From contig CAWHQP010000007.1 in the NCBI GenBank assembly GCA_963831535.1, positions 744,001-808,000 of the forward strand: 64,000 bases of DNA. Reading direction: 5' to 3'. Position numbers and translations under genes: made by a program. Numbering within the stretch: position 1 is the first letter of the stretch; each line of letters begins with the position of its first letter. This stretch comes from Bog-756 sp963831535 (GTDB lineage: Bacteria; Actinomycetota; Acidimicrobiia; Acidimicrobiales; RAAP-2). Shown here piece after piece: positions 34,818-43,812 of the stretch. Under the pieces are notes generated by a model, which was not told where the DNA came from, searched no databases, and was given only the letters and a program-made list of their open reading frames with translations.

Positions 34818-35598
34818 GGTCAGGGTCGGCTCCGGGGGTGACCACCAGGCGGAGCGAACCGACGAAGGTCGCTTGGTGCCGCAGGTGGCCGTGGCGCTCG
34901 TCCCAGCGACCGGCGTCGAGGTCGCCGGCCAGACGTTCGATGGCCCGGGCCTCGGCCTCGGGAGGGACGAAGCTCCACGCCGACTGGGACTGTCGGACGG
35001 CGGCGTTGAGGAACGCCTCGGGGCGGCCGTAGAACGCTTCGGTGAAGCCGTCCCGGCAGTCGAATGGCACCGGGACCGGTGTCGATGTGGCTCCGGGGCC
35101 GAGGGCGGCCACCACGGCGTCGACGGGCGGATAGCGACGTGCCTCGGCCGCATATAGCTCCGGGGAGTACTCGGCCAGCCACAGGAGGTCCAACGCCGCC
35201 GGGTCGAAGGTCAGCACCACCACCGGACCCGCGGTGACCCGCCGCATTTCGGCCAGCCCGGCCAAGGGATCGGGCCACTGGTGAATGGTCACCGTGGCCA
35301 TCGAGGCGTCCACGGCCCTATCGGCCAGAGGTAGCGCCCCGGCCACGGCCCGGATCGCCCCGGCACGTGGTGCGGGCCGCTGGGACAGCATGGCCGGAGA
35401 AGGCTCGACAGCGATGACTCGGCGGTCGGTCGGCTCGTAGGAGCCAGCCCCGGCTCCCACGTTGAGCACGGTCCGGGCCGGCCCGAGGGCCGACCGGATG
35501 AGCTCGGCGATCCGGGGATCGGTCTGTCGGCGACCGGCGTAGCCTTCGCCATAGCGGGCGTAGTCGACGTCGCCGGCCGGCTGGCCGCTCACCTCCAT
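34807..35598 (-). CDS. SAM-dependent class I methyltransferase (UbiE/type 11 fold)
   Basis: 263 residues. VDYARYGEGYAGRRQTDPRI at the N-terminus and the SAM-binding glycine motif LNVGAGAGSYEP are followed by IAVEPSPAMLSQR and the late motif AEMRRVTAGPVVVLTFDP. This is the methyltransferase type 11/25 fold acting on an unknown small molecule. The ATG at 35598 is preferred over further upstream starts because it overlaps the stop of the zinc-ribbon gene (35589) by 10 bases, matching the tight spacing of this trio. Confidence 0.88.
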   Translation of the reverse strand: MEVSGQPAGDVDYARYGEGYAGRRQTDPRIAELIRSALGPARTVLNVGAGAGSYEPTDRRVIAVEPSPAMLSQRPAPRAGAIRAVAGALPLADRAVDASMATVTIHQWPDPLAGLAEMRRVTAGPVVVLTFDPAALDLLWLAEYSPELYAAEARRYPPVDAVVAALGPGATSTPVPVPFDCRDGFTEAFYGRPEAFLNAAVRQSQSAWSFVPPEAEARAIERLAGDLDAGRWDERHGHLRHQATFVGSLRLVVTPGADPDRGP

Positions 35599-35837
35599 CG
35601 GGCCATGGGGGGCCCGAAACCGGCATCGGTGGCGCACGCACCGCACAGGTCCAACCGCCGGGCACCGGGCCGGTCCGAGGCGGCCACCCGGCGCCAGCCG
35701 TAGCGCCGTGCCTCCTCGAGGCAGGCCGACTCCGACCAGCGGGGCGAGGTCCGTGCCCCACACCTCCCGCAGGTCCGGAAGAACACCTCGTCGTCGTAGA
35801 GGTCGTCGAAGTTCAACTCGTCAGGGTCGTAGTCCAT
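35589..35837 (-). CDS. small acidic-N-terminus zinc-ribbon protein
   Basis: 82 residues. The N-terminus is acidic (YDPDELNFDDLYDDE). Two cysteine knuckles, CGRCG and CGAC, could bind one zinc. Between them lies a basic helix (EEARRYGWRRVAASD). No named family is recognised; a small regulatory or scaffold role is possible. It begins the three-gene overlapping minus-strand cluster with the methyltransferase and the HAD phosphatase. Confidence 0.7.
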   Translation of the reverse strand: MDYDPDELNFDDLYDDEVFFRTCGRCGARTSPRWSESACLEEARRYGWRRVAASDRPGARRLDLCGACATDAGFGPPMARWR

Positions 35838-36023
35838 GAGGGCGGCTCCATCCCGAGGATACCGCTGGAGTGCGGTCGTCGAGGCACCGGATCCTCCATC
35901 GGTCAGGCCGGCGGACAGGCCGGATGGTGGACCTAGGATGACCGGAGGTCCGCCCCAGCGCTCCGCCCCCGACCGTCGGGGGTCCGAGCCGGGTAGCCGG
36001 GACGGGAAGAGGTGGAGTGAACG

Positions 36024-36437
36024 ATGGCTGAGATGGACGATTTCAACGCCAAGATCATCGAGGAGTTCAGAGCCAACAACGGTGTCGTGGGCGGACCGTT
36101 CGAGGGTTCACCGTTGCTGCTGCTGACGACGACGGGGGCCAAGTCGGGGCAGCTGCGGGTCTGCCCGACGGTGTACCGGCGTGAGGGCGAACGGATGTTC
36201 GTATTCGCATCCAAGGCGGGCGCACCCACCAACCCGGACTGGTACCACAACCTGGTCGCCCATCCCGAGGTGACCGTCGAAGCGGGGGCAGAGCGCTTTT
36301 CGGCGCGTGCGAGCGTCATCACCGGTCCCGAACGCGAACGAATCTACGCCGCCCATGCCGCCGACTTTCCGGGATTCGCCGAATACCAGGAGAAAACCGA
36401 CCGGATCATCCCGGTGGTCGAACTCGAGCGGCTCTGA
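36024..36437 (+). CDS. Ddn-like F420/deazaflavin-dependent oxidoreductase, first copy
   Basis: 137 residues of the split beta-barrel Ddn/nitroreductase family. PLLLLTTTGAKSGQLRVCPTVYRREG and ASKAGAPTNPDWYHNLVAHPEVTVE are the family signatures, the latter forming the deazaflavin pocket. Members reduce quinones or nitro compounds with F420H2, so this may use the F420 made via FbiC at the left of the window. The ATG has GGGAAGAGGTGGAGTGAACG upstream. Transcribed alone. Confidence 0.93.
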   Translation: MAEMDDFNAKIIEEFRANNGVVGGPFEGSPLLLLTTTGAKSGQLRVCPTVYRREGERMFVFASKAGAPTNPDWYHNLVAHPEVTVEAGAERFSARASVITGPERERIYAAHAADFPGFAEYQEKTDRIIPVVELERL

Positions 36438-36504
36438 AGATCGACCCGGTCAAGACCGGACCGGCACCACCCACCGGGTCGGTACGGTGACGTCTCCACC
36501 TCCC

Positions 36505-36510
36505 TAATAT
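36505..36510 (+). promoter_or_regulatory. -10 box of a leaderless promoter
   Basis: TAATAT, then 7 nt, then GTG at 36518; the most canonical -10 in the window. Confidence 0.5.
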
Positions 36511-36517
36511 CGTCACC

Positions 36518-36868
36518 GTGACGAAAATACCCGATACACCCAAGTGCGGCTGGTGTCACCGACCTCTGCCTCAATTCCCCGGAGCGGGCCGTCCCCGTCG
36601 GTTCTGCAGCGCCGCTCATCGACAACGCGCCTATGAGGCCCGTCGCCGAGCCGACTCGTTCGAGATTCCCGCCGGTCAGGTCATCGTCTCCGAAGAGGAT
36701 CTCCGGAGGTTGCACGATCGTCTGTATCTGTTGGAGTCGGCATTGGAGGATGTGCAGGGCGATCTGCAGGGGAAGACGGGATCCACGGCCTACCGGGAGG
36801 CGTTCGAGCATCTCCATGAGGCGGCAAAAGACCTGGTGGGAGTGACCGTAGAGCCGGTGAGACAGTAA
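36518..36868 (+). CDS. small protein with CxxC/C...H zinc-finger-like N-terminus and helical C-terminus
   Basis: 116 residues. KCGWCHRPLPQFPGAGRPRRFCSAAHRQRAYEARRR forms a compact Cys/His-rich finger with a basic helix, seen in small actinobacterial DNA- or RNA-associated proteins. An acidic helical part follows (EDLRRLHDRLYLLESALEDV). The exact family is not known to me. GTG start from a leaderless promoter. Confidence 0.75.
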   Translation: MTKIPDTPKCGWCHRPLPQFPGAGRPRRFCSAAHRQRAYEARRRADSFEIPAGQVIVSEEDLRRLHDRLYLLESALEDVQGDLQGKTGSTAYREAFEHLHEAAKDLVGVTVEPVRQ

Positions 36869-37773
36869 GAGCCCCGCTTGGAGCCCTTCTCAGTCCCCCG
36901 ACAAAACCGCCGATAATGTATATTATGTCAAGTAAACGTCAGATCGCGATATGTCGGATGGGCGTGCGCTGAAGCCACTACCCCGGCCGGCGATGTCGGA
37001 TACACGAAGTAGTGGGCAGAGGCTCCGTGACGAGTGTGCAGAGACCCGTGATGGGCGAAATGAGGCTGAGGCCAGAGTAGGGCGCACCAGTGATGAAACG
37101 CTTCATGACCATCAGCTGCCTCGGGCTTACCCACACCAGGCCCCGATGGTCGACGAACTGAGCGGCACCTCGACATCTCCCATCACGATCTCTTTTTGAG
37201 CTAGAGCGTCATGGGCATCGTCCGGGTGCCACGGCCTTAGGTGTGGTTGCGGTGGCCGTGGCTGGTGCGTAGGACATCAAGGCCGCAGACTGACTCCCCC
37301 TCCCCCGCTTCAACTGGGCAGAGCTGGCGGAGCGGCGAGACATCCGTTGGAGGGCGTCCCAGAGAGCGGTCTGGAGCGCCTGCGGACAATCGTGTTGGCG
37401 CTAGGCGTTCTGAAAGCCGAGGTCGCCCGGGAAGCGATTGTCGAGGGTGCTGATCTACGGGTCGCTACCGGATGGGTCCAGGCCGGTCGATCGCAGCGAG
37501 GGAGTGCACTGCCTACTCGCAGATGTCTTGTGAGGGGCTGGGGCACCGTGAGCATTGTGTTGCCACAGACGTGCCCGGCGGCTGCCGCCGATTGCCTTGC
37601 GAGGGTGCCGTGTGGATCAGCGGGACGGCAGACGAGATGGATCCGGAGACAGAGGCGTCGGGGAACCTTGTTCGATCAGTCACCGGCTAGCTGATCGCCT
37701 GGGAATCCTCGCCAGCGGCCCTCGTAGCCCGGGGAGCATGCGTTGCCCCAGCCTCGGGCTGTCAGAACGCCAA
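36869..37773. other. 905-bp stretch without a convincing gene
   Basis: Codon structure is weak in all frames and GC bias is lower than in the flanks. An AT-rich near-palindrome, ATAATGTATATTAT, lies at about 36913-36926. Near 37347-37480 a short frame reads LERLRTIVLALGVLKAEVAREAIV, which looks coding-like but has no good start or continuation; it may be a gene remnant. No transposase, integrase or tRNA was recognised. Confidence 0.5.
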
Positions 37774-39168
37774 TCACGTCCAGTGAACAGCCAGAACATT
37801 GGACTGGATCGCAATGCACGTGCCGACGATACCTGCTGCGGGAAGAAGGAACCGCACTGGCACCTTCCATCGTTGCAGGGCAAGGGCAATTAGTCCGGCG
37901 ATGCCGACGCAACCAACGAGCGCATAACGACCTTGGTACGTGGCGGTTTGCGTGGCCATTATCCAGACGCTGAGCAGCGCAGCCACTGCGATGGTGGCCA
38001 GCGTGATGAGCACGTCTCGTCGTATCTTCTGGCCATAGATTCCAAAGAGGACCATGAGAACGACCGCCGTGATGACGACGTTCACTGGCATCGACCAGTG
38101 GAACTCATTCCATCCTGACTGGTACCAGATTGAGTTCACGATTGTCCGTGGAACATGCCAGAAGACCAAGCTCAGCGGATCTTTCACTCTATAGGGCTGT
38201 AAAAAGGTTCCGAGGCCCCCGTTCAGGGCCAGATAGCGGGCACTCGCCACCCTGGCCAAAGGATCCCCGTATCGAACCGCATTTTGGATCAGATACCAAC
38301 CACAAGTCAGCACTGCACCTCCGCCCGCAACGGCTAACAGGGACAGTCGCCGCTTCCATGCAGGTACTAAGAAAACGAGGATCACGATGACTAAGCCCAT
38401 AGGAAGGGCCGAAAGCTTGGTCTCAACCAGCAGCCCGAAGGTCGCGCCTACCCAGGCCATGGTCCAGATGCCAGGAGACATAATGAACCGAAGAGCCAGG
38501 TAGCCGAGGACTGCACCCAAGAGATTCACCAGATTGTCGTTGGTTACAAACGCGGAGAGAAACACGAACCGCGGGAGGAACGCGATCATTGCTGCAGCCA
38601 CGACCGGGGTCCACGGATCACGGCTCACCCGGCGGATTGCCAAAAACACCGTCAAGACGGTTGCGGCCCCGAGTGCGATGTTGGGAAAGCGCAGCCAAAG
38701 GAGAAACCGATGGTCCGGGGCGCTGTGGTTCAAGAAGACTTCCACTGGTTTGAAGTAGAGGCTCGGGTTGGACCGCTCGTTCGATGGTGGCCTCGGCGGC
38801 AACCCCACGATCTTCTGCCACCCAGCCATGGCCAGGTAGTAGAGGGGGGCTTGCTGGGCTTCGTCGTTCCTGCATGACGGGGTGGTGATGAACCTCGCCA
38901 GCTGGCACTGTGTGTTCATGCCGTACCAGTGACCGCCAACCATCGACTGGATGTTTTCGACGTGATCTGGCTCATCCGCTGATTCCCAGGCGGGCGTCTT
39001 GATTGCAATGACGCTCGACAGCGCCACAAATACGAGGATGACGAGTCCCAGACCCAGCCAGACCTGACCTGGGCTTCCGCGCGACGGAGCGTCTCCGATA
39101 GATGGCTTTGTCCCGGAGCCAGATGAAACCGCCAAACCCAACGTAGACAGTGGAGACTCAGGTTCCAC
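37774..39168 (-). CDS. polytopic membrane protein, GT-C fold glycosyltransferase-like
   Basis: 464 residues with about ten membrane helices. After the first helix comes TPAWESADEPDHVENIQS, with acidic residues on the outer side, the typical GT-C/DUF2142 position of the catalytic Asp/Glu. A Cys-containing loop (NTQCQLARFITTPSC) and QQAPLYYLAMAG follow. It probably moves a sugar from a polyprenyl-phosphate donor onto a cell-surface glycan or protein. GTG start close behind TAGTAATACG. Its base composition is less GC-rich than the housekeeping genes, and it lies in an accessory-looking stretch. Confidence 0.75.
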   Translation of the reverse strand: MEPESPLSTLGLAVSSGSGTKPSIGDAPSRGSPGQVWLGLGLVILVFVALSSVIAIKTPAWESADEPDHVENIQSMVGGHWYGMNTQCQLARFITTPSCRNDEAQQAPLYYLAMAGWQKIVGLPPRPPSNERSNPSLYFKPVEVFLNHSAPDHRFLLWLRFPNIALGAATVLTVFLAIRRVSRDPWTPVVAAAMIAFLPRFVFLSAFVTNDNLVNLLGAVLGYLALRFIMSPGIWTMAWVGATFGLLVETKLSALPMGLVIVILVFLVPAWKRRLSLLAVAGGGAVLTCGWYLIQNAVRYGDPLARVASARYLALNGGLGTFLQPYRVKDPLSLVFWHVPRTIVNSIWYQSGWNEFHWSMPVNVVITAVVLMVLFGIYGQKIRRDVLITLATIAVAALLSVWIMATQTATYQGRYALVGCVGIAGLIALALQRWKVPVRFLLPAAGIVGTCIAIQSNVLAVHWT

Positions 39169-39361
39169 CTCGTATTACTAACACGTGGTTCGCTCGAAGG
39201 AGCGGCTGAGTCACGGTTAGCCGATCAGTAGACCAAATGCGTTGCTGCACGGGTGATCCACCCGCCCTGGACAGGCGTTCACCGAACCACACTCACAGGT
39301 CCCGTCGATGTCCATGATGTGGCGGTCGAGGAGAGCGAAAGGGACGCGAGGCTGACCGCTC

Positions 39362-39682
39362 TCAGATCAGGTTACGTGTGCCGCGCTCGATCAGCACGTC
39401 GCCAAGCAGGATTCGGTAGCTGCGACCTGTCGTCTGGGTGTCCGTAGAGACCAAGACCCGGTCGAGCACCACGGTGGCCAACGGAAAAACGCCAACGGGG
39501 TACCGGTGGGAGTAGGAGCCACTGACGGGTCGTTTGGAGCCTGCGTGGTGCTGGACCGAACGCGGTCGGCGACCGATCGCTGGATACGCCGAGGCGCTCC
39601 GGGTGCTCCATAGCCCCTGCCTCCGGTCTGGTGGGCCCCCCGTGAACTCAAACCTCACATGAGGCAGAATGATGTCGTTCAT
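39362..39682 (-). CDS. possible small gene or gene remnant, unknown function
   Basis: 106 residues from an ATG at 39682. The C-terminal half (YPVGVFPLATVVLDRVLVSTDTQTTGRSYR and ILLGDVLIERG) reads like a real beta-rich domain. The N-terminal half (QGLWSTRSASAYPAIGRR) does not. Its start overlaps the divergent methyltransferase start at 39669. It may be the 3' remnant of a larger gene. Confidence 0.3.
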   Translation of the reverse strand: MNDIILPHVRFEFTGGPPDRRQGLWSTRSASAYPAIGRRPRSVQHHAGSKRPVSGSYSHRYPVGVFPLATVVLDRVLVSTDTQTTGRSYRILLGDVLIERGTRNLI

Positions 39683-40571
39683 GCGGCTTCTGGGCAGCGC
39701 GGATCGCCCAGGCCAAACAGCTCGGTACGAAGGGCGGAGTGGGTTGTCATCCAGAGGTTGGAGAGACGTCAACAGCGATCCGAATGCCCGCTCGAATGTC
39801 CTCGCCCGGGCCGATTCACTGCGTCGTGCGTACGTGGTCGAATCCCGCACACGCGAAGAGATCATCATTGATCTGTGCCGCGACAAGAAAGTGGTTGACA
39901 TCGGTTGCGTTGACCACGAGGCCAGCAAGATCACCGAAGAACGGTGGCTTCACGGCAAGATCCTGGCCGTTGCTTCCGAGTGCCTGGGGATTGACAACGA
40001 TGCTCCCGGTATCGAGGCAATGTTGAAGCGGGGCTTCAATGTCCAGCTTGCTGACATTACCGGTGATCTTTCTGGCGTACAGGAGCATGGCCCTTTCGAT
40101 GTCCTGGTAGCGGGCGAGGTCATCGAGCACCTCGGTAGCCCAGAGTCTCTGCTCGTGGCGGCACGACAGCTTCTCGTTCCGGATGGAAAGCTGATTATCA
40201 CGACGCCAAATCCGTTTGCCCCGTGGCGGGCCTTTGCCGGTATGCGCAGACAGGTTTGGGAAAACGTCGATCACGTTACGCTGCTCTTCCCGTCCGGAAT
40301 GGTCGAACTTGCCGAACGATGCGGCATGCGCGTCACGATGATCACCACGGTAGGCGGACGTCGTCTATTCATGGGGTTTCCCGGAAATTTTCGTGTCCTA
40401 GCTGGCATGTGGGGCCGTGCTGTGCTGCGAAGGCCGAAAGGTCCTGGACCATTCGGCCTTTCGTATCCGGCCGGGTATGTGAGCCCCTTTGTGGCGTACT
40501 ACATTCGGCGCCTGGCCCCGTTGGGTCAGCTCAACGAAACGTCGGTGTACGTTCTCGAACCCGATCCGTAG
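39669..40571 (+). CDS. SAM-dependent methyltransferase (class I, type 11-like)
   Basis: 300 residues. KKVVDIGCVDHEASK is the SAM motif (C-V-D-H in place of the usual Gly-rich run). GPFDVLVAGEVIEHLGSPESLL and KLIITTPNPFAPWRAF are standard post-motifs of type 11 methyltransferases in glycan or sugar clusters. The real start is uncertain: ATG at 39669 or 39681, neither with a clear ribosome site. It is part of the lower-GC segment with the GT-C protein, so it may modify a surface polysaccharide. Confidence 0.85.
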   Translation: MMSFMRLLGSADRPGQTARYEGRSGLSSRGWRDVNSDPNARSNVLARADSLRRAYVVESRTREEIIIDLCRDKKVVDIGCVDHEASKITEERWLHGKILAVASECLGIDNDAPGIEAMLKRGFNVQLADITGDLSGVQEHGPFDVLVAGEVIEHLGSPESLLVAARQLLVPDGKLIITTPNPFAPWRAFAGMRRQVWENVDHVTLLFPSGMVELAERCGMRVTMITTVGGRRLFMGFPGNFRVLAGMWGRAVLRRPKGPGPFGLSYPAGYVSPFVAYYIRRLAPLGQLNETSVYVLEPDP

Positions 40572-40971
40572 CCCGGAGGCGTCCGTGGAGCTCATCGCCA
40601 GTCGGTCACTCGCCTCGTGGAGTCGGTCTACCCCCGTCGATGCGTCATTGCGGACAGATTCCTGACGAAGGAGCCCACGGTAGGTCCTCCGCATTCCGTC
40701 CACGGCCGAGACTCCGGCCTCCTCCACCTTCTGCGATGTACCCGGTTGAATCTGCGCTGAGCCACGGCGAGCCTATGGTCGGTGCTGCCGCCGCGTTGTC
40801 GCCGGTGGGGGCGTGGCGGAACCGGACGCCGTCTCACTGGCGGTGATCATCGTCCTTGCGGCGAGCCGCCGTCGGACCACGAGCCCGTCGGAGAGCTGGT
40901 GGGCATACAATGGCCCTAGGCGTTGCCGGTCCGTACCGGGGGGTGACGCACCACCGACCGAGGAGGTAGGG
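40572..40971. other. 400-bp gap with promoter of the aldolase gene
   Basis: No supported gene. Near its end TACAAT (about 40906-40911) is a good -10 box, and GAGGAGGTAGGG directly before the GTG at 40972 is a strong Shine-Dalgarno site. The aldolase gene therefore has a leader of about 55 nt. Confidence 0.5.
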
Positions 40972-41736
40972 GTGACCGAAATCGTGCAGTTCCCGAAGGG
41001 CGGGGTCTTTGATTCGCCAGAGGTGGAGCGGACCTACCGCAAGCAGCGCCTGGCCGCTGCTTTCCGTCTCTTTTCCAAGTTCGGATTCGACGAAGGGGTG
41101 GCCGGCCACATCACCGCCCGTGACACCGAGCGGCTCGACCACTTCTGGGTGAATCCCTTCGCCATGCATTTCGGGCAGATTCGGGCTTCGGATCTCATCC
41201 TGGTCAACCACCAGGGCGAGGTGGTCGAGGGGGACAAACCGGTCAATACGGCGGCGTTCGTCATCCACTCCCAGATCCACGCGGCTCGACCCGATGTGGT
41301 GGCTGCTGCCCACTCCCACTCCATCTACGGAAAATCCTGGTCAGCCCTGGGGAAGCTCCTGGATCCGATTACCCAGGACGTCTGTGCCTTCTATGAGGAT
41401 CACGCCGTGTTCGACGACTACACCGGGGTCGTGCTCGACCTCGAGGAGGGCAAGCGGATCGCCCACGCCCTCGGCGGCAACAAGGCGGCCATCCTGCGCA
41501 ACCACGGCCTACTCACTGTGGGCCATTCGGTGGACGAGGCGGCCTGGTGGTTCATCACCATGGAGCGCTCCTGCCAGGCCCAGCTGCTGGCCTCGTCGGC
41601 CGGGACTCCGGTACTGATCGACCCGGCGATGGCTAGGACCACGGCCGGCCAGGTCGGTTCCCACCTGGCCGGTTGGTTCAGCTTCCAACCGCTGTTCGAC
41701 CGTATCGTCAGAGAGCAGCCCGACCTGCTCGACTGA
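40972..41736 (+). CDS. class II aldolase/adducin family protein
   Basis: 254 residues. AAAHSHSIYGKSW carries two of the zinc-ligand histidines, and ILRNHGLLTVG a third. GVAGHITARDTERLDHFWVNPFAMHF is the family N-terminal motif. This is the fungal/bacterial hypothetical aldolase group rather than the true L-fuculose-phosphate aldolase, so the natural substrate is unknown. GTG start with a strong Shine-Dalgarno. It converges on a Ddn-like gene with a hairpin between them. Confidence 0.88.
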   Translation: MTEIVQFPKGGVFDSPEVERTYRKQRLAAAFRLFSKFGFDEGVAGHITARDTERLDHFWVNPFAMHFGQIRASDLILVNHQGEVVEGDKPVNTAAFVIHSQIHAARPDVVAAAHSHSIYGKSWSALGKLLDPITQDVCAFYEDHAVFDDYTGVVLDLEEGKRIAHALGGNKAAILRNHGLLTVGHSVDEAAWWFITMERSCQAQLLASSAGTPVLIDPAMARTTAGQVGSHLAGWFSFQPLFDRIVREQPDLLD

Positions 41737-41737
41737 T

Positions 41738-41754
41738 CGGTAGCCCGACTACCG
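41738..41754. terminator. short hairpin between convergent aldolase and Ddn-like genes
   Basis: CGGTAG-CCCGA-CTACCG, a perfect 6-bp stem with a 5-nt loop directly after the aldolase stop. Confidence 0.5.
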
Positions 41755-41772
41755 CCGGACCCGGCCGGCAGT

Positions 41773-42252
41773 TCAATCCGGTGTTCGTACCGGCGTGATG
41801 ATGACCACCGGGATTTCCCGGGAGGTATGTCGCTGGTAGACGTCATAGCGCCCGGTCACGCCGGGATGGAAGACGCGGGACATTCCCCGGTTGGTGCGGT
41901 TGACCAGAGGCCACAGCTGGGCGCGCTCCTCGGCATCGGCCACACGGGCCGCGGCGGGAAACACGGTGCGCCCCACCCGAACGGTGACCGCGGGCTGAGC
42001 CTCGAGATTGAGGAGCCACGCCGGCGGCCGGTCGCTCCCCCCGTTGGAGGCCACCACGATGAGATCTCCTCGGTCGCGGCAGTAGGTGAGCCCGTGGGTC
42101 CGGGCCATTCCGGTCTTCCGACCGGTGGTGGTCAGTAACAGGGCGGGTACCCGGTTGCTGTGCTTACCCACCCGACCGTCGGACTTCTCGTAGATGTACT
42201 TGTGGAAGCGAAGGTACGGACCGACGAACCGGGTGGTGAAGATGCCGTCCAC
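41773..42252 (-). CDS. Ddn-like F420/deazaflavin-dependent oxidoreductase, second copy
   Basis: 159 residues. FHKYIYEKSDGRVGKHSNRVPALLLTTTGRKTGMARTHGLTY and ASNGGSDRPPAWLLNLEAQPAVTVRVG are the deazaflavin-binding signatures of this family. A C-terminal YQRHTSREIPVVIITP follows. The GTG at 42252 is 17 bp after the gcvPB stop, so it probably rides on the glycine-cleavage transcript. It is diverged from the copy at 36024, so this is not a recent duplication. Confidence 0.9.
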   Translation of the reverse strand: MDGIFTTRFVGPYLRFHKYIYEKSDGRVGKHSNRVPALLLTTTGRKTGMARTHGLTYCRDRGDLIVVASNGGSDRPPAWLLNLEAQPAVTVRVGRTVFPAAARVADAEERAQLWPLVNRTNRGMSRVFHPGVTGRYDVYQRHTSREIPVVIITPVRTPD

Positions 42253-42268
42253 GGAAAGATCCCCAGGC

Positions 42269-43812
42269 TCAGCGGCGGGCGTCGAAGGTGGGGATGAGGG
42301 TCCGGGCCGCCCGGGCCTCGTCCACCCGTCGCACGGGGGTGTGGTGGGGGTACTGGGCCATCGTCCCCTGGGGCTCGGTTGCCGCCTCGTAGGCAATCCG
42401 CTCGAGCGACTCAGCCAGGGCTTCGAGGGTCTGGGGGCTCTCGGTCTCGGTGGGTTCGATCATCAGCGCCTCGTCCACGATCAGTGGGAAATAGACGGTC
42501 GGCGAGTGGAACCCCTCCTCCAGCAGCCGTTTGGCCACGTCGAGGGCGCGAACTCCGTGGGCCTGTTTGATGGTCCGTACCGACAGGACCACCTCGTGCA
42601 TGCACGGCCGGTCGAAGGGGACGTCGTAGGTGCCGGTCAGACGCTGGCGGATCCAGTTGGCGTTGAGCACGGCCGTCTCGGCGATGCGGCGCAGGCCGTC
42701 TCCCCCGTTGGCCAGGATGTAGGCCAGGGCCCTGGCCAACACCAGCGTGTTGCCGTGCCAGGTGTGCATCCGACCGATCGAGTGCTCAGGCGTGGCCCAG
42801 GCATACACGGGAGACTGGTCGTCCGACGCTACCCGGACGGCTCGGGGGCCGGGCAGGAAGGGGACGAGACGTTCGGAGACGGCCACGGGGCCCGCCCCGG
42901 GCCCTCCCCCGCCGTGGGGGGTGGCGAAGGTCTTGTGCAGGTTCATGTGGACGATGTCGAATCCCATGTCCCCGGGGCGCACCACACCCAGGATGGCATT
43001 CAGGTTGGCTCCGTCGTAGTACAGGAGGCCGCCCACCTCGTGCACGGCGGAGGCGATGGCGGCGATGTCCTCCTCGAACAGACCCAGGGTGTTGGGATTG
43101 GTGAGCATGATGCCGGCCACGTCCTCGTCGAGGACGGTGGCCAGTGCGGCCATGTCCACACACCCCCGCTCGTCACTGGGCACCGTGACCACTTGGTAAC
43201 CGCCGAGGGTCACCGACGCCGGATTGGTGCCGTGGGCCGAGTCGGGGATGATGACTTTGGTTCGCGCCGACCCCCGGGCCTCATGCCACGCCCGCATGAG
43301 CAGCAGGCCGGTAAGCTCCCCGCGGCGCCGGCGGCGGGTTGCAGGGTGGCCGCGGCCATGCCGGTGATCTCGCACAGGGCCTCTTCCAGCTCCACCAGGA
43401 GGGCCAGCCATCCCTGGGTCAGTGACGCCGGTGCGGCCGGATGCACCCCGGCCAGCCCGGGCAGCCCGGCCACGGTGTCGCACATCTTGGGGTTGTACTT
43501 CATGGTGCACGACCCCAGAGGGTAGGCACCGAGGTCGACGGAGAACTGCCGGTGTGACAGGCGGGTGAAGTGGGCCACGAGGTCACGCTCAGACACTTCG
43601 GCTAGGGGGACGGGGGACGTCCGCCGGTGGGCCTCGGGGACCAGTTCGTCCACGGACATCTCGGGGACACCGGTGGTGCGGAAGGACCACCCACTCCGAC
43701 CGGGATGCGACAGCTCGAAAAGGGTGGGCTCGGACTCCCGGCCCAACAGTGGGGCGCTCGTGGCCTGCCCCCCCGGAGCACCCGCTCCCGGGCCGTTCAC
43801 CGCTCCGGCCAT
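42269..43812 (-). CDS. gcvPB: glycine dehydrogenase (decarboxylating) subunit 2, P-protein beta (one frameshift)
   Basis: PLP-dependent P-protein half of the glycine cleavage system, carrying the PLP lysine in MNLHKTFATPHGGGGPGAGP. The N-terminal part has FSVDLGAYPLGSCTMKYNPK and LQPAAGAAG. At about 43328 one G is missing from a G-run, after which ELTGLLLMRAWHEARG and VTVPSDERGCVD continue in the next frame. Corrected length is about 515 residues. Its ATG overlaps the gcvPA stop (TGATG), so the two P-protein halves are translationally coupled. Confidence 0.95.

Noticed and set aside
39253..39447. Small plus-strand frame between the GT-C gene and the methyltransferase
   Set aside because: No ribosome site, no homology-like pattern, and it overlaps a more convincing minus-strand frame.
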